Assembly (NCBI RefSeq): GCF_013385635.1 | Contig: NZ_JACAPR010000012.1 | Coordinates: forward strand, 62,001 to 126,000 | Direction: 5' to 3' | Length of the DNA stretch: 64,000 nt | From: Pseudomonas gingeri | Lineage (GTDB): Bacteria > Pseudomonadota > Gammaproteobacteria > Pseudomonadales > Pseudomonadaceae | Part shown: positions 55,787 through 63,813 of the stretch, piece after piece | Position numbering within the stretch: position 1 is the stretch's first letter | How the letters are laid out: each line of letters starts with the position of its first letter | Program-made: the position numbers and the translations under genes | Notes under the pieces: generated by a model | Seen by the model: only the letters and a program-made list of their open reading frames with translations | What the model was told of the DNA's origin: nothing | Databases searched by the model: none

Positions 55787-55815
55787 CGCCATCGCCGGCA
55801 AGCCGGCTCCTACGG
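55787..55815. repeat. Single REP
   Basis: One inverted-orientation REP, GCCGGCAAGCCGGCTCCTAC, without a partner nearby. Confidence 0.7.
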
Positions 55816-55912
55816 GGTTTTGTGCCCTACCGACGCAGTGCGACAAATGTTGCCGGGCTTAACCGGCGCCAGGCGGGTACAATGGCTGCCCTCCTTTCCT
55901 ACGGCCGCTGTC

Positions 55913-56623
55913 ATGTCTGAACCCATTCGCCTTTCCAAACGCCTTATCGAGCTGGTCGGCTGCTCCCGTCGGGAGGCCGAGCTGTTTATCGAAGGCGGCT
56001 GGGTCACGGTCGACGGCGAAGTCATCGACGAGCCGCAGTTCAAGGTCGACGGGCAGAAGGTCGAGCTGGACCCCGAAGCCAAGGCCACCGCGCCGGAGCC
56101 GGTGACGCTGTTGCTGCACCAGCCGGCCGGCATGAGCGCGGACGGCGCCCTGCAACTGCTCGACGCCGCCAACCTGTCCGAGGAGCACCGCTACGGCAAG
56201 CGCCCGCTCAAGGGGCACTTCCTGCGCCTGACCGCCGCCGCCGACCTGCAGGCCAAGGCCAGCGGCCTGGTGGTATTCACCCAGGACTGGAAGATCCTGC
56301 GCAAGCTGACCGCCGATGCCGCCAAGATCGAGCAGGAGTATGTGGTCGAAGTCGCCGGCGATATGGTCGCCCACGGCCTCAACCGGCTGAACCACGGCCT
56401 GACCTACAAGGGCAAGGAACTGCCGGCGGTCAAGGCCAGCTGGCAGAACGAAAACCGCCTGCGCTTCGCCCTGAAAAACCCGCAGCCGGGTGTGATCGCG
56501 CTGTTCTGCGAAGCCGTCGGGCTCAAGGTCGTGGCTATCCGCCGCATCCGTATCGGCGGCGTCTCCATCGGCAAGGTACCGGTGGGCCAATGGCGCTACC
56601 TGTCGGCCAAGGAAAAGTTCTAA
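55913..56623 (+). CDS. rRNA pseudouridine synthase, RsuA/RluF-like
   Basis: A 236-residue protein with an N-terminal S4 RNA-binding domain (RLSKRLIELVGCSRREAELFIEGG) and a pseudouridine synthase core. The usual GRLDxxSxGL reads AAADLQAKASGL here: the catalytic Asp is kept, but the preceding Gly-Arg-Leu is changed. Target base unknown. The ATG at 55913 gives the family layout; an earlier open frame crosses a REP. Confidence 0.82.
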   Translation: MSEPIRLSKRLIELVGCSRREAELFIEGGWVTVDGEVIDEPQFKVDGQKVELDPEAKATAPEPVTLLLHQPAGMSADGALQLLDAANLSEEHRYGKRPLKGHFLRLTAAADLQAKASGLVVFTQDWKILRKLTADAAKIEQEYVVEVAGDMVAHGLNRLNHGLTYKGKELPAVKASWQNENRLRFALKNPQPGVIALFCEAVGLKVVAIRRIRIGGVSIGKVPVGQWRYLSAKEKF

Positions 56624-56638
56624 CCCCCCATTATTCCA

Positions 56639-56661
56639 ACGCCGCGCCAGATGCGCGGCGT
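56639..56661 (+). terminator. Hairpin between the pseudouridine synthase and DUF1456 genes
   Basis: ACGCCGCGC with GCGCGGCGT, loop of five, then only TTTA. A partial terminator is likely. Confidence 0.5.
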
Positions 56662-56682
56662 TTATCACCCAGGACTGCCCAC

Positions 56683-57144
56683 ATGATTCATAACGATGTA
56701 CTGCGCAGCGTGCGCTACATGCTCGATATCAGCGACGCCAAGGTCGTCGAGATCATCAAGCTGACCGGTTTCGAAGTTGCCAAGGCGGATATCGTCACCT
56801 ACCTGAAAAAGGACGAGGAAGAAGGTTTCGTGCACTGCCCAGACGATGTCATGGCGCACTTCCTCGACGGCCTGGTGATCTTCAAGCGTGGCAAGGATGA
56901 CAGCCGTCCACCGCTGCCGGTGGAATTGCCGGTGACCAACAACATCATCCTGAAGAAACTGCGGGTCGCCTTCGAACTGAAGGAAGACGACATGCACGCG
57001 ATCCTCAAGGCCGCCGAGTTCCCGGTGTCCAAGCCGGAACTGAGCGCGCTGTTCCGCAAGTTCGGCCATACCAACTACCGTCCCTGTGGCGACCAGTTGC
57101 TGCGCAACTTCCTCAAGGGCCTGACCCTGCGCGTGCGCGGCTGA
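56683..57144 (+). CDS. DUF1456 family protein (YehS-like)
   Basis: A 153-residue protein with two similar halves typical of DUF1456: NDVLRSVRYMLDISDAKVVEIIKLTGFEV (from residue 3) and NIILKKLRVAFELKEDDMHAILKAAEFPV (from about 87). Its function is unknown. The ribosome site is AGGA. It lies 59 bases after the pseudouridine synthase gene. Confidence 0.88.
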   Translation: MIHNDVLRSVRYMLDISDAKVVEIIKLTGFEVAKADIVTYLKKDEEEGFVHCPDDVMAHFLDGLVIFKRGKDDSRPPLPVELPVTNNIILKKLRVAFELKEDDMHAILKAAEFPVSKPELSALFRKFGHTNYRPCGDQLLRNFLKGLTLRVRG

Positions 57145-57273
57145 CAGCACTGCCTGCGGCGGCCATACGGCCCCGCGGGCAGGCATGATGGTTCATTCCC
57201 CCGCAAAATAGTGGCTCCGTTTTCGGCACCTGACGACTAGGGTATCGGCACCCTTTCGTGTTCAGGACTCGCC

Positions 57274-58044
57274 ATGCATCCCTACTTCTCCCTGCAAGGC
57301 CGCACCGCCCTGGTGACCGGCGGTACCCGTGGTATCGGCAAGATGATCGCCAGGGCCTATGTCGAGGCCGGCGCCACGGTCTATGTCTGTGCCCGCGATG
57401 CCGAGGTCTGCCGGCAGACCGCCGAGGAGCTCGGCGCGCTGGGAACCTGTCATGCCCTGGCCGCCAACCTCGCCACCGAAGACGGCGTGCTGGAACTGGC
57501 CACGCGCCTGGGGGGATTGATCGACCGCCTGGATATCCTGGTCAATAACGCCGGCACCACCTGGGGCGCGCCACTGGAGAGCTATCCGGTGAAGGGCTGG
57601 GAAAAGGTGATGCAACTGAACGTGACATCGGTGTTCAATTGCATCCAGCAGTTCCTGCCCTTGCTGCGCCAGGCCGGCTCGGCGCAGAACCCGGCGCGCA
57701 TCATCAATATCGGCTCGGTGGCGGGGATCTCCTCCTTCGGCGAACAGGCCTATGCCTACGGGCCGAGCAAGGCCGCCCTGCACCAGCTGTCGCGGATCCT
57801 GGCCCGCGAACTGGTGGGCCAGCACATCAACGTCAACGTGATCGCGCCGGGGCGTTTCCCGAGCAAGATGACCCAGCATATCGGCAACGACGAACAGGCA
57901 CTGGCCGACGATACTGCGCTGATCCCGATGAAACGCTGGGGCCGCGAGGAGGAAATGGCGGCGCTGGCCATCAGCCTGGCAAGTACCGCCGGTGCCTACA
58001 TGACCGGGAACATCATCCCGCTGGACGGTGGTTTCAGCCTGTAG
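57274..58044 (+). CDS. rhlG: RhlG-type beta-ketoacyl reductase (SDR family)
   Basis: A 256-residue short-chain dehydrogenase. TGGTRGIG (15-22) binds NADPH, and Ser148, Tyr162 and Lys166 form the catalytic triad. The start MHPYFSLQGR and stretches such as NNAGTTWGAPLESYPV, GWEKVMQLNVTSVF and AYAYGPSKAALHQLSR are close to P. aeruginosa RhlG. RhlG was tied to rhamnolipid and PHA precursor supply, though that role is debated. No rhlAB genes are in the window. Confidence 0.88.
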   Translation: MHPYFSLQGRTALVTGGTRGIGKMIARAYVEAGATVYVCARDAEVCRQTAEELGALGTCHALAANLATEDGVLELATRLGGLIDRLDILVNNAGTTWGAPLESYPVKGWEKVMQLNVTSVFNCIQQFLPLLRQAGSAQNPARIINIGSVAGISSFGEQAYAYGPSKAALHQLSRILARELVGQHINVNVIAPGRFPSKMTQHIGNDEQALADDTALIPMKRWGREEEMAALAISLASTAGAYMTGNIIPLDGGFSL

Positions 58045-58085
58045 ATGCCTTGGTCAGCAGCCCCATGCAGCGCCTGTGCCGCCCT

Positions 58086-58344
58086 CTTCGCGGGCAAGCC
58101 CGCTCCCACAGGGGCGGCGTCTCGAGCACTTGTGGGCATGCCTACTCCCACAGGGGCAGGGGTCTCGGACACTTGTGGGCATACCCACTCCCACAGGGGC
58201 GGCGTCTCGAGCACTTGTGGGCATGCCTACTCCCACAGGGGCAGGGGTCTCGGACACTTGTGGGCATGCCCACTCCCACATTGGCAGGGCCTCGAACACT
58301 TGTGGGAGCGGGCTTGCCCGCGAAGGGGCCATCAGGTCAGGCCC
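58086..58344. repeat. Tandem array of variant REPs bounded by normal REPs
   Basis: A normal REP (58086-58109) is followed by four units of 42, 43, 42 and 43 bp (58116-58157, 58158-58200, 58201-58242, 58243-58285) and a final unit (58286-58330) that ends in a normal REP of the opposite orientation. Read on the minus strand each unit holds TGTGGGAGTGGGCATGCCCA or a near copy, a changed REP core. Units 1 and 3 are identical, and 2 and 4 differ at three places, so the higher-order unit is 85 bp. It fills the space between rhlG and the convergent enzyme gene. Confidence 0.9.
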
Positions 58345-58355
58345 TCAGTTCCCGA

Positions 58356-59450
58356 TCAGATCCCGGCCCGCAGCACATCCTCGGGCAACGCCTCGCCGCG
58401 CTCGACACTGGCGGCGACGCGCTCGATCAGCACGTCCAGGCGATAGCCCTGGGCCTTCAGCCAGGCTTCGTCGTAATAGGTGGTGGCATAACGTTCGCCA
58501 CCATCACAGAGGATCGCCACGATCGAGCCGCTCTCCCCCGCCTCGACCATCTGCCGTGCCGCCACCAGCGCGCCGATCAGGTTGGTCCCGCTGGACCCGC
58601 CGACCCGCCGGCCCAGGCGGCGTGCCAGGTAATGCATGGCCGCCAGGGACAAGGCATCCGGCACCTTGACCATGGCATCGATGACCTTGGGCAGGAACGA
58701 TGCCTCGACCCGCGGCCGGCCGATTCCTTCGATACGTGAACCGCACTCCAGGCGCAGGCCGGCGTCGCCCGTCTGGTAATACTCGAAGAACACCGAACGC
58801 TCGGCATCGGCGCACAGCACCCGCGTGCAATGCTGGCGGTAGCGCACATAACGCCCCAGGGTTGCGGTGGTGCCGCCGGTGCCGGGGCTGGAAATCAGCC
58901 AGCTCGGCTCCGGGTGCCGCTCGAACCGCAACTGCTGGAAAATCGACTCGGCGATATTGTTGTTCGCCCGCCAGTCGGTGGCCCGTTCGGCGTAGGTGAA
59001 CTGGTCCATGAAGTGCCCGCCGCTTTCCCGTGCCAGGCGCTCGGACTCGGCATAGATCTGCGTCGGATCCTGCACCAGATGGCTCTGGCCGCCGTAGAAG
59101 GCGATCTGCGCGATCTTTTCCTGGGACGTGGTCGCTGGCATCACGGCAATGAACGGCAGGCCCAGCAAACGCGCAAAGTAGGCCTCGGAAATCGCCGTCG
59201 AACCGCTGGATGCCTCGATCACCGGCGCCCCCGGTTTCAACCAGCCATTACACAGGGCATAGAGGAACAGCGAGCGCGCCAGGCGATGCTTGAGGCTGCC
59301 GGTGGGGTGGCTGGATTCATCCTTGAAATACAGCTCGATGCCCGGCAGGCCCGGCAGCGGCAAGGGAATCAGGTGGGTGTCGGCACTGCGCTGGAAGTCG
59401 GCCTCGATGATCCGGATCGCTTCCCGGGCCCACTGTCGATTGTCGCTCAT
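58356..59450 (-). CDS. PLP-dependent cysteine-synthase-family enzyme (cysteine desulfhydrase-like)
   Basis: A 364-residue fold-type II PLP protein. Lys54 in HPTGSLKHR is the Schiff-base lysine, EASSGSTAISEAYFA replaces the substrate loop, and SSPGTGGTTATLGRYVR is the phosphate-binding loop. It is longer and has a different C-terminus than CysK or CysM, and resembles the group labelled L-cysteine desulfhydrase (Cds1-like). Whether it makes or breaks cysteine is not readable. It is divergent from nhaA with a 305-bp space. Confidence 0.82.
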   Translation of the reverse strand: MSDNRQWAREAIRIIEADFQRSADTHLIPLPLPGLPGIELYFKDESSHPTGSLKHRLARSLFLYALCNGWLKPGAPVIEASSGSTAISEAYFARLLGLPFIAVMPATTSQEKIAQIAFYGGQSHLVQDPTQIYAESERLARESGGHFMDQFTYAERATDWRANNNIAESIFQQLRFERHPEPSWLISSPGTGGTTATLGRYVRYRQHCTRVLCADAERSVFFEYYQTGDAGLRLECGSRIEGIGRPRVEASFLPKVIDAMVKVPDALSLAAMHYLARRLGRRVGGSSGTNLIGALVAARQMVEAGESGSIVAILCDGGERYATTYYDEAWLKAQGYRLDVLIERVAASVERGEALPEDVLRAGI

Positions 59451-59568
59451 GATCGGTTACTCGTTGGAACGGGCACGCTCGAAGGCGCTGACGAACTGCT
59501 GCGCCACTGGCTCTGGGCCAAACCGCTGAAGGAAAAAGGCGGACAGCTCCGCCAGGACTCAACACCAA

Positions 59569-59588
59569 CTATAGGAAGTTTCCTACAG
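59569..59588. promoter_or_regulatory. Interrupted palindrome, candidate operator
   Basis: CTATAGGAAGTTTCCTACAG: arms of nine with one mismatch around GT. It lies 119 bases before the cysteine-synthase-like gene and 168 before nhaA. The remaining space (59451-59755) is AT-rich toward nhaA and has no gene I can see. Confidence 0.45.
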
Positions 59589-59755
59589 TCCGCACAGATA
59601 CAGTGAAGACGCATTTGGACACACAACTGCTAGGCTCCTTTCCATTGGCATCTCTATTTTCCGCTTATAACAAAAAAGAATATAACTTTTGTTTTAACAA
59701 CTAACAGTACGGGTTAGGGTGTCCCACCTTTTGACTTTATCAATGGAGAGCGACC

Positions 59756-60931
59756 TTGCCTCTGCGTAGCACTTTCACACGTTTCTTTCAGTTGGAAGCT
59801 GCCAGCGGTCTGTTATTGATTGCCGCTGCAGCCCTGGCCCTGATCATCAACAACTCACCGCTGTCGTACTTGTACAACGGCCTGCTGGACGTACCGGTGG
59901 TGGCCCAGGTCGGCGCCTTGAAAATCGCCAAGCCGCTGCTGCTGTGGATCAACGACGGCCTGATGGCCATGTTCTTCCTGCTGATCGGCCTGGAGGTCAA
60001 GCGCGAGGTGCTCGAAGGCCATCTGTCCAAGCCTTCGCAGATCGTCCTGCCGGGAGCCGCGGCGATCGGCGGCATGGTGGTGCCGGCGCTGATCTACTGG
60101 TTCCTGAACAAGGACAACCCGGCAGCGCTGGGTGGCTGGGCGATCCCCATGGCCACCGATATCGCCTTCGCCCTCGGCGTACTGGCCCTGCTGGGCAAAC
60201 GCGTGCCCGTATCGCTGAAGCTGTTCCTGATGACCCTGGCGATCATCGACGACCTCGGCGCGATCATCGTCATCGCGGTGTTCTACTCCAGCGAACTGTC
60301 GACCCTGTCGCTGCTGCTGGCCGGCGCCTGCCTGGTGGCCCTGATCGCGATGAATCGCCTCGGCGTGGTCAAGCTCGGGCCCTACATGATCATCGGCCTG
60401 ATCCTCTGGATCTGTGTACTCAAGAGTGGCGTGCACGCGACGCTGGCCGGCGTCACCCTGGCCTTCTGCATCCCCTTGCGCACGAAGAACTCCGAGACAT
60501 CGCCACTGCTCAGCCTGGAACATGCGCTGCATCCCTGGGTAGCCTTCGGCATCCTGCCGCTGTTCGCCTTTGCCAATGCCGGTGTGTCGCTGACGGGGGT
60601 CAACCTCGAGAGCTTCACCCATCATGTCCCGCTGGGCATCGCCGCCGGCCTGCTGATCGGCAAGACCGTCGGGGTATTCGGCCTGACCTGGCTGGCGGTC
60701 AAGGCCGGCATGGCCGCATTGCCCCACGGGGCCAACTGGGGCCAGGTACTCGGCGTGGCGATCCTCTGCGGCATCGGCTTCACCATGAGCCTGTTCGTCG
60801 GCTCCCTGGCCTTTGTGCCAGGGAGCAGCGAGTACGTCGGCATGGACCGCATGGGCATCCTCACCGGTTCGATCCTGGCTGCGTTGATCGGTTACGCGGT
60901 GACGGCAATGGCCAGTCGCAAGACTCAGTGA
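59756..60931 (+). CDS. nhaA: Na+/H+ antiporter NhaA
   Basis: Extrudes Na+ in exchange for protons. The 391-residue membrane protein has about 12 segments, the double aspartate Asp165-Asp166 in IIDDLGAI that forms the ion site, and PMATDIAFALGVLALLG. The start is a TTG at 59756, with GGAGAG seven bases before it; no in-frame ATG is near, and the ATG 14 bases upstream is in another frame. Confidence 0.93.
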   Translation: MPLRSTFTRFFQLEAASGLLLIAAAALALIINNSPLSYLYNGLLDVPVVAQVGALKIAKPLLLWINDGLMAMFFLLIGLEVKREVLEGHLSKPSQIVLPGAAAIGGMVVPALIYWFLNKDNPAALGGWAIPMATDIAFALGVLALLGKRVPVSLKLFLMTLAIIDDLGAIIVIAVFYSSELSTLSLLLAGACLVALIAMNRLGVVKLGPYMIIGLILWICVLKSGVHATLAGVTLAFCIPLRTKNSETSPLLSLEHALHPWVAFGILPLFAFANAGVSLTGVNLESFTHHVPLGIAAGLLIGKTVGVFGLTWLAVKAGMAALPHGANWGQVLGVAILCGIGFTMSLFVGSLAFVPGSSEYVGMDRMGILTGSILAALIGYAVTAMASRKTQ

Positions 60932-60943
60932 TCGCATGAAGCG

Positions 60944-60992
60944 GACGCGGAGCCTCCCAGGCGGCATTCCCACGCAGAGCGTGGGAACGATC
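60944..60992. repeat. Palindromic intergenic repeat (non-REP), partial copy
   Basis: GACGCGGAGC, then TTCCCACGC-AGA-GCGTGGGAA and GATC, matching the right part of the element at 25997-26068. The left arm is missing. It stands right after nhaA. Confidence 0.7.
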
Positions 60993-61015
60993 GAAAGGCC
61001 CGGCAGTAACCCCAT

Positions 61016-61057
61016 AAAGAAAAACCCCGGCCAGTTCCCTGGCCGGGGTTTTTCTTT
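61016..61057. terminator. Bidirectional rho-independent terminator
   Basis: A near-perfect 19-bp stem (AAAACCCCGGCCAG with CTGGCCGGGGTTTT, and A/T extensions, loop TTCC) between convergent nhaA and the SlyB-like gene. Confidence 0.9.
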
Positions 61058-61074
61058 ACAGGCTGATCGTCGGA

Positions 61075-61539
61075 TCAGTGGGAAACACGGCTGGTACCAC
61101 CCACGGTGGAAATACGTACGCGCTCGCCAACCCGGAAGATTTCGTTCGGCGCCACTTCCTGTACATAGGCACGCAGGCTGCCGTCGTCTTCACGCACGGT
61201 GATTTCCACGCCCTGGGTCTTGGTCAGGCCTTTCTCGGCCATGTTACCGAGCACGCCGCCGGCTACCGCACCGATCACCGCGGTGACGATACTGCCACGG
61301 CCGCCGCCGATGGCGCTGCCGCCGACACCACCCACGATAGCACCGGCACCGGCACCGATCGGCGAGTTGCTGCCTTCGATCTGTACCGGACGCAGGGACT
61401 CGATGGTGCCCAGGCGGATGGTCTGCACACGACGGGCTTCATCGCGGGAATAGGTGTCGCCGGTCAGGCTGTTGGTGCAGCCACCGAGCAGCATGGCCAT
61501 GGTGGAGAAGGAAGCAATCAACAAAACAGACTTACGCAT
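61075..61539 (-). CDS. Glycine-zipper lipoprotein, SlyB/Pcp-like
   Basis: A 154-residue outer-membrane lipoprotein. The signal ends LLGGC (Cys21), and residues about 62-105 form a glycine-zipper hairpin (GAGAGAIVGGVGGSAIGGG, AVIGAVAGGVLGNMAEKG). A beta-rich C-terminus follows. SlyB proteins stabilise the outer membrane under stress. The ATG at 61539 with GGAG upstream gives a proper signal; the longer frame does not. Confidence 0.88.
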   Translation of the reverse strand: MRKSVLLIASFSTMAMLLGGCTNSLTGDTYSRDEARRVQTIRLGTIESLRPVQIEGSNSPIGAGAGAIVGGVGGSAIGGGRGSIVTAVIGAVAGGVLGNMAEKGLTKTQGVEITVREDDGSLRAYVQEVAPNEIFRVGERVRISTVGGTSRVSH

Positions 61540-61712
61540 AAGGGCAACTCCAAAAGGACATGACTCAATTAAACTCCGCGGCTTGATCTCTGTCACGGCA
61601 GCCGGCGGATAAAATGGTTTTCATTCAGCACCGGTACAGCCGGCGCACAACAAGACTGAGAACAGGGTAGCGTGCTTTCAACTCGCCCGCCCCGCCTGCC
61701 ACAAGGACTGTC

Positions 61713-61991
61713 ATGGATTACTTCATCATTGTCATCACGACCGCCGCCGGCTTGTATTTCCACGGCTGGCTGTACGTGAGAATCAGACGCTGGATGGACC
61801 GCGACCTCGCATTGTCGCTAGCGGGAGACAGCGAAGCACGGCAAAAGTTCATGCTGCAGCGTCTCGACGACGCCAGAAAACAGAAGGTGAAACGCCGGGA
61901 TCTGCAGCGTTGGCTGGAGGCCGCCGCTGCAGAATGCCCCGATCAGGGTGCGAGTCGCGAACGACTCCAGCCGTCGTTGACGAAACGATAG
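61713..61991 (+). CDS. Small membrane-anchored protein, 92 aa, unknown function
   Basis: An N-terminal membrane helix (about 2-18) is followed by a strongly charged helical part (LQRLDDARKQKVKRRDLQRWLEAAAAE). AAGGA precedes the ATG. Its last 49 bases overlap the end of pdxH on the other strand. Family not recognised. The overlap and size leave some doubt. Confidence 0.6.
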   Translation: MDYFIIVITTAAGLYFHGWLYVRIRRWMDRDLALSLAGDSEARQKFMLQRLDDARKQKVKRRDLQRWLEAAAAECPDQGASRERLQPSLTKR

Positions 61992-62590
61992 TCGAGGCGA
62001 TCATGCAGGCGGCTGGCGCGACCTTGCCAGAACTCGATGCGCTCCGGCAGCAGGCGATAGCCACCCCAATGCTCCGGGCAATCCGGCTGGGTATCGCTGA
62101 ACCGGGCCTGAGTGACCCTGAGCAGCTCCTCCAGTTCGGCCCGGTCGGCGATCACCCGACTCTGCGGTGACGCCCATGCACCCAGGCGGCTGCCCATCGG
62201 GCGGACCTGGAAATAGGCATCCGACTCCTGCGGCGAGACCTTGACCACCCGCCCCTCGATCCGTACCTGGCGTTCCAGGCTCGGCCAGAAGAAGGTCATG
62301 GCGGCGAACGGCCGTACCGCCAGTTGCCGGCCCTTGTCGCTTTCGTAGTTGGTGAAGAAGGTAAAGCCCTGCTCATCCAGGCCCTTCAACAACAGGATGC
62401 GGCAATGGGGACGACCGTCTGCATCGACGGTCGCCAGCGTCATGGCGTTGGCTTCCACCGGTGGCTGCTCGGTCTTCACCGCATCGGCAAACCACTGGTG
62501 GAACAGCGCGAACGGCTCGGCCGGGGCCTGGGCCTCGGTGAGGCCGTCGCGGGTGTAGTCGCGGCGCATATCGGCCAGGGACTGGGTCAT
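61943..62590 (-). CDS. pdxH: Pyridoxamine 5'-phosphate oxidase
   Basis: Makes pyridoxal phosphate from PNP or PMP with FMN. The 215-residue protein has the FMN-binding RILLLKGLDEQGFTFFTNYES and ends with the family's WQGRASRLHDRLDYRF and WSRSRLAP. It is preceded by the OmpA-family gene at a 38-bp distance on the same strand. Confidence 0.95.
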   Translation of the reverse strand: MTQSLADMRRDYTRDGLTEAQAPAEPFALFHQWFADAVKTEQPPVEANAMTLATVDADGRPHCRILLLKGLDEQGFTFFTNYESDKGRQLAVRPFAAMTFFWPSLERQVRIEGRVVKVSPQESDAYFQVRPMGSRLGAWASPQSRVIADRAELEELLRVTQARFSDTQPDCPEHWGGYRLLPERIEFWQGRASRLHDRLDYRFVNDGWSRSRLAP

Positions 62591-62628
62591 GGCGTTTTCC
62601 CTTCTAATCCCGAATCAATAATCGCGAA

Positions 62629-63813
62629 TCAGTTCTTGGCCGCGCTATCAGCCGCCGGATCTTTCTTCGCAACCGCCGGCTTGGCGGGTGCAGCTTTTTT
62701 GACCGGGGCTTTCTTCGCCGGGGCCTTGGCCGCCGCTTTCTTGGCCGGGGCCTTGGCCTTGGAGGTTGCCGCCGCTTTCTTCGCAACCGGTGCCGGAGCC
62801 ACTGCAGGCTTGACGTCCTGTGCCGCCACCAGGGTCGCTGGAGCCAACGCCGAAGGCGGAATGCTGTACTTGCTGAGCAATGCCACCATGGTGTTCTGCG
62901 GGGTCAGGAGGATTTCCACGCGACGGTTCAGGGCGCGGCCCTCGTTGCTGTCATTCGCCGCACGTGGCATCACCGAGCCCATGCCACGCAGGATCAGGCG
63001 ATCGCGCTGCAGGCCGCTGAGGCGGAAAATCGCCGCCACCGACTGGGCGCGCTGCTGGCTCAGGGCCTGGGCAGCATCGGCGCCGGTGCTGTTGTCGCCG
63101 TGGCCGAGGACCAGTACCGCGGTTTTCGGATCGCCTTCAACGGTCTTGGCAATGCGCGAGAACGGCCCGAGGGTCACTGGCAGCAGCATTTCCGGGCGTT
63201 TCGGGTTGTAGGAGCCATCCACCGGGGCAATGATCACCAGGACATTTTCGCGACGTTCCAGCTTCAGCGAGGAATCCTGGATCGCCGTGCGCAGGCGCGG
63301 CTCATAGTCGTCGAGCCAGGCCTGGGTGATTTTCGGATCGGGCATCGGCACGGCCTTGACCGGCGCCTGGGTAGTTTCCTTGGCCTTGTCCGAACTGCCG
63401 AACGGCCACCACCAGTGGGTCGCCGGATCAGCCTGGGGAGCAGGGTTGGTCGCCGCCGCTACCGCGGTCGCCAGGGGGACGGGCTTGTCCTGGGGCTTGG
63501 CGGCTGCGGCCGAATCCTTTGTCGCGTCCTTCTTGTCGGAAGAACCGAACGGCCACCAGCTGCTGCCGCTGCTCGCTTCAGCCGCCGGGGCTGGAGCCGC
63601 TGCCACAACAGGTGCCGCAGCCGGCGCGGCGGCCTTGGCCGTCGGTGCCGGAGCAGCCGCAGGAGCCGTGGAGGCCTGCGCCGCGTCCTTCCCGGCGACC
63701 TTGTCGGACGAACCGAACGACCACCAGTGGCCGCCATCTGCATTCTGTGGAGTTTGTGCGCAACCGGTAACGGTCAGGCAAATGGCCAGGGCGAGGGACT
63801 TATTCGATGACAT
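62629..63813 (-). CDS. OmpA-family lipoprotein with WW-FGSSDK repeats and a Lys/Ala tail
   Basis: A 394-residue protein. The signal ends VTGC (Cys18), so it is lipid-anchored. HWWSFGSSDK (29-38), SWWPFGSSDK (85-94) and HWWWPFGSSDK (133-143) recur within an Ala/Pro-rich linker. An OmpA-C peptidoglycan-binding domain follows (about 188-315, with LGHGDNSTGADAAQALSQQRAQSV and GRALNRRVEI). The last 60 residues are Lys/Ala/Pro repeats such as KAPAKKA. The start at 63813 was chosen for the lipoprotein signal; the longer frame starts without one. It may bridge outer membrane and wall. The 187 bases from here to the window end hold no gene I can support. Confidence 0.85.
   Translation of the reverse strand: MSSNKSLALAICLTVTGCAQTPQNADGGHWWSFGSSDKVAGKDAAQASTAPAAAPAPTAKAAAPAAAPVVAAAPAPAAEASSGSSWWPFGSSDKKDATKDSAAAAKPQDKPVPLATAVAAATNPAPQADPATHWWWPFGSSDKAKETTQAPVKAVPMPDPKITQAWLDDYEPRLRTAIQDSSLKLERRENVLVIIAPVDGSYNPKRPEMLLPVTLGPFSRIAKTVEGDPKTAVLVLGHGDNSTGADAAQALSQQRAQSVAAIFRLSGLQRDRLILRGMGSVMPRAANDSNEGRALNRRVEILLTPQNTMVALLSKYSIPPSALAPATLVAAQDVKPAVAPAPVAKKAAATSKAKAPAKKAAAKAPAKKAPVKKAAPAKPAVAKKDPAADSAAKN

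Noticed and set aside
58116..58330. CRISPR-like look of the repeats with regular 42/43-bp period
   Set aside because: There are no unique spacers: the whole unit is repeated, the cores are REP-like and no cas genes are near.
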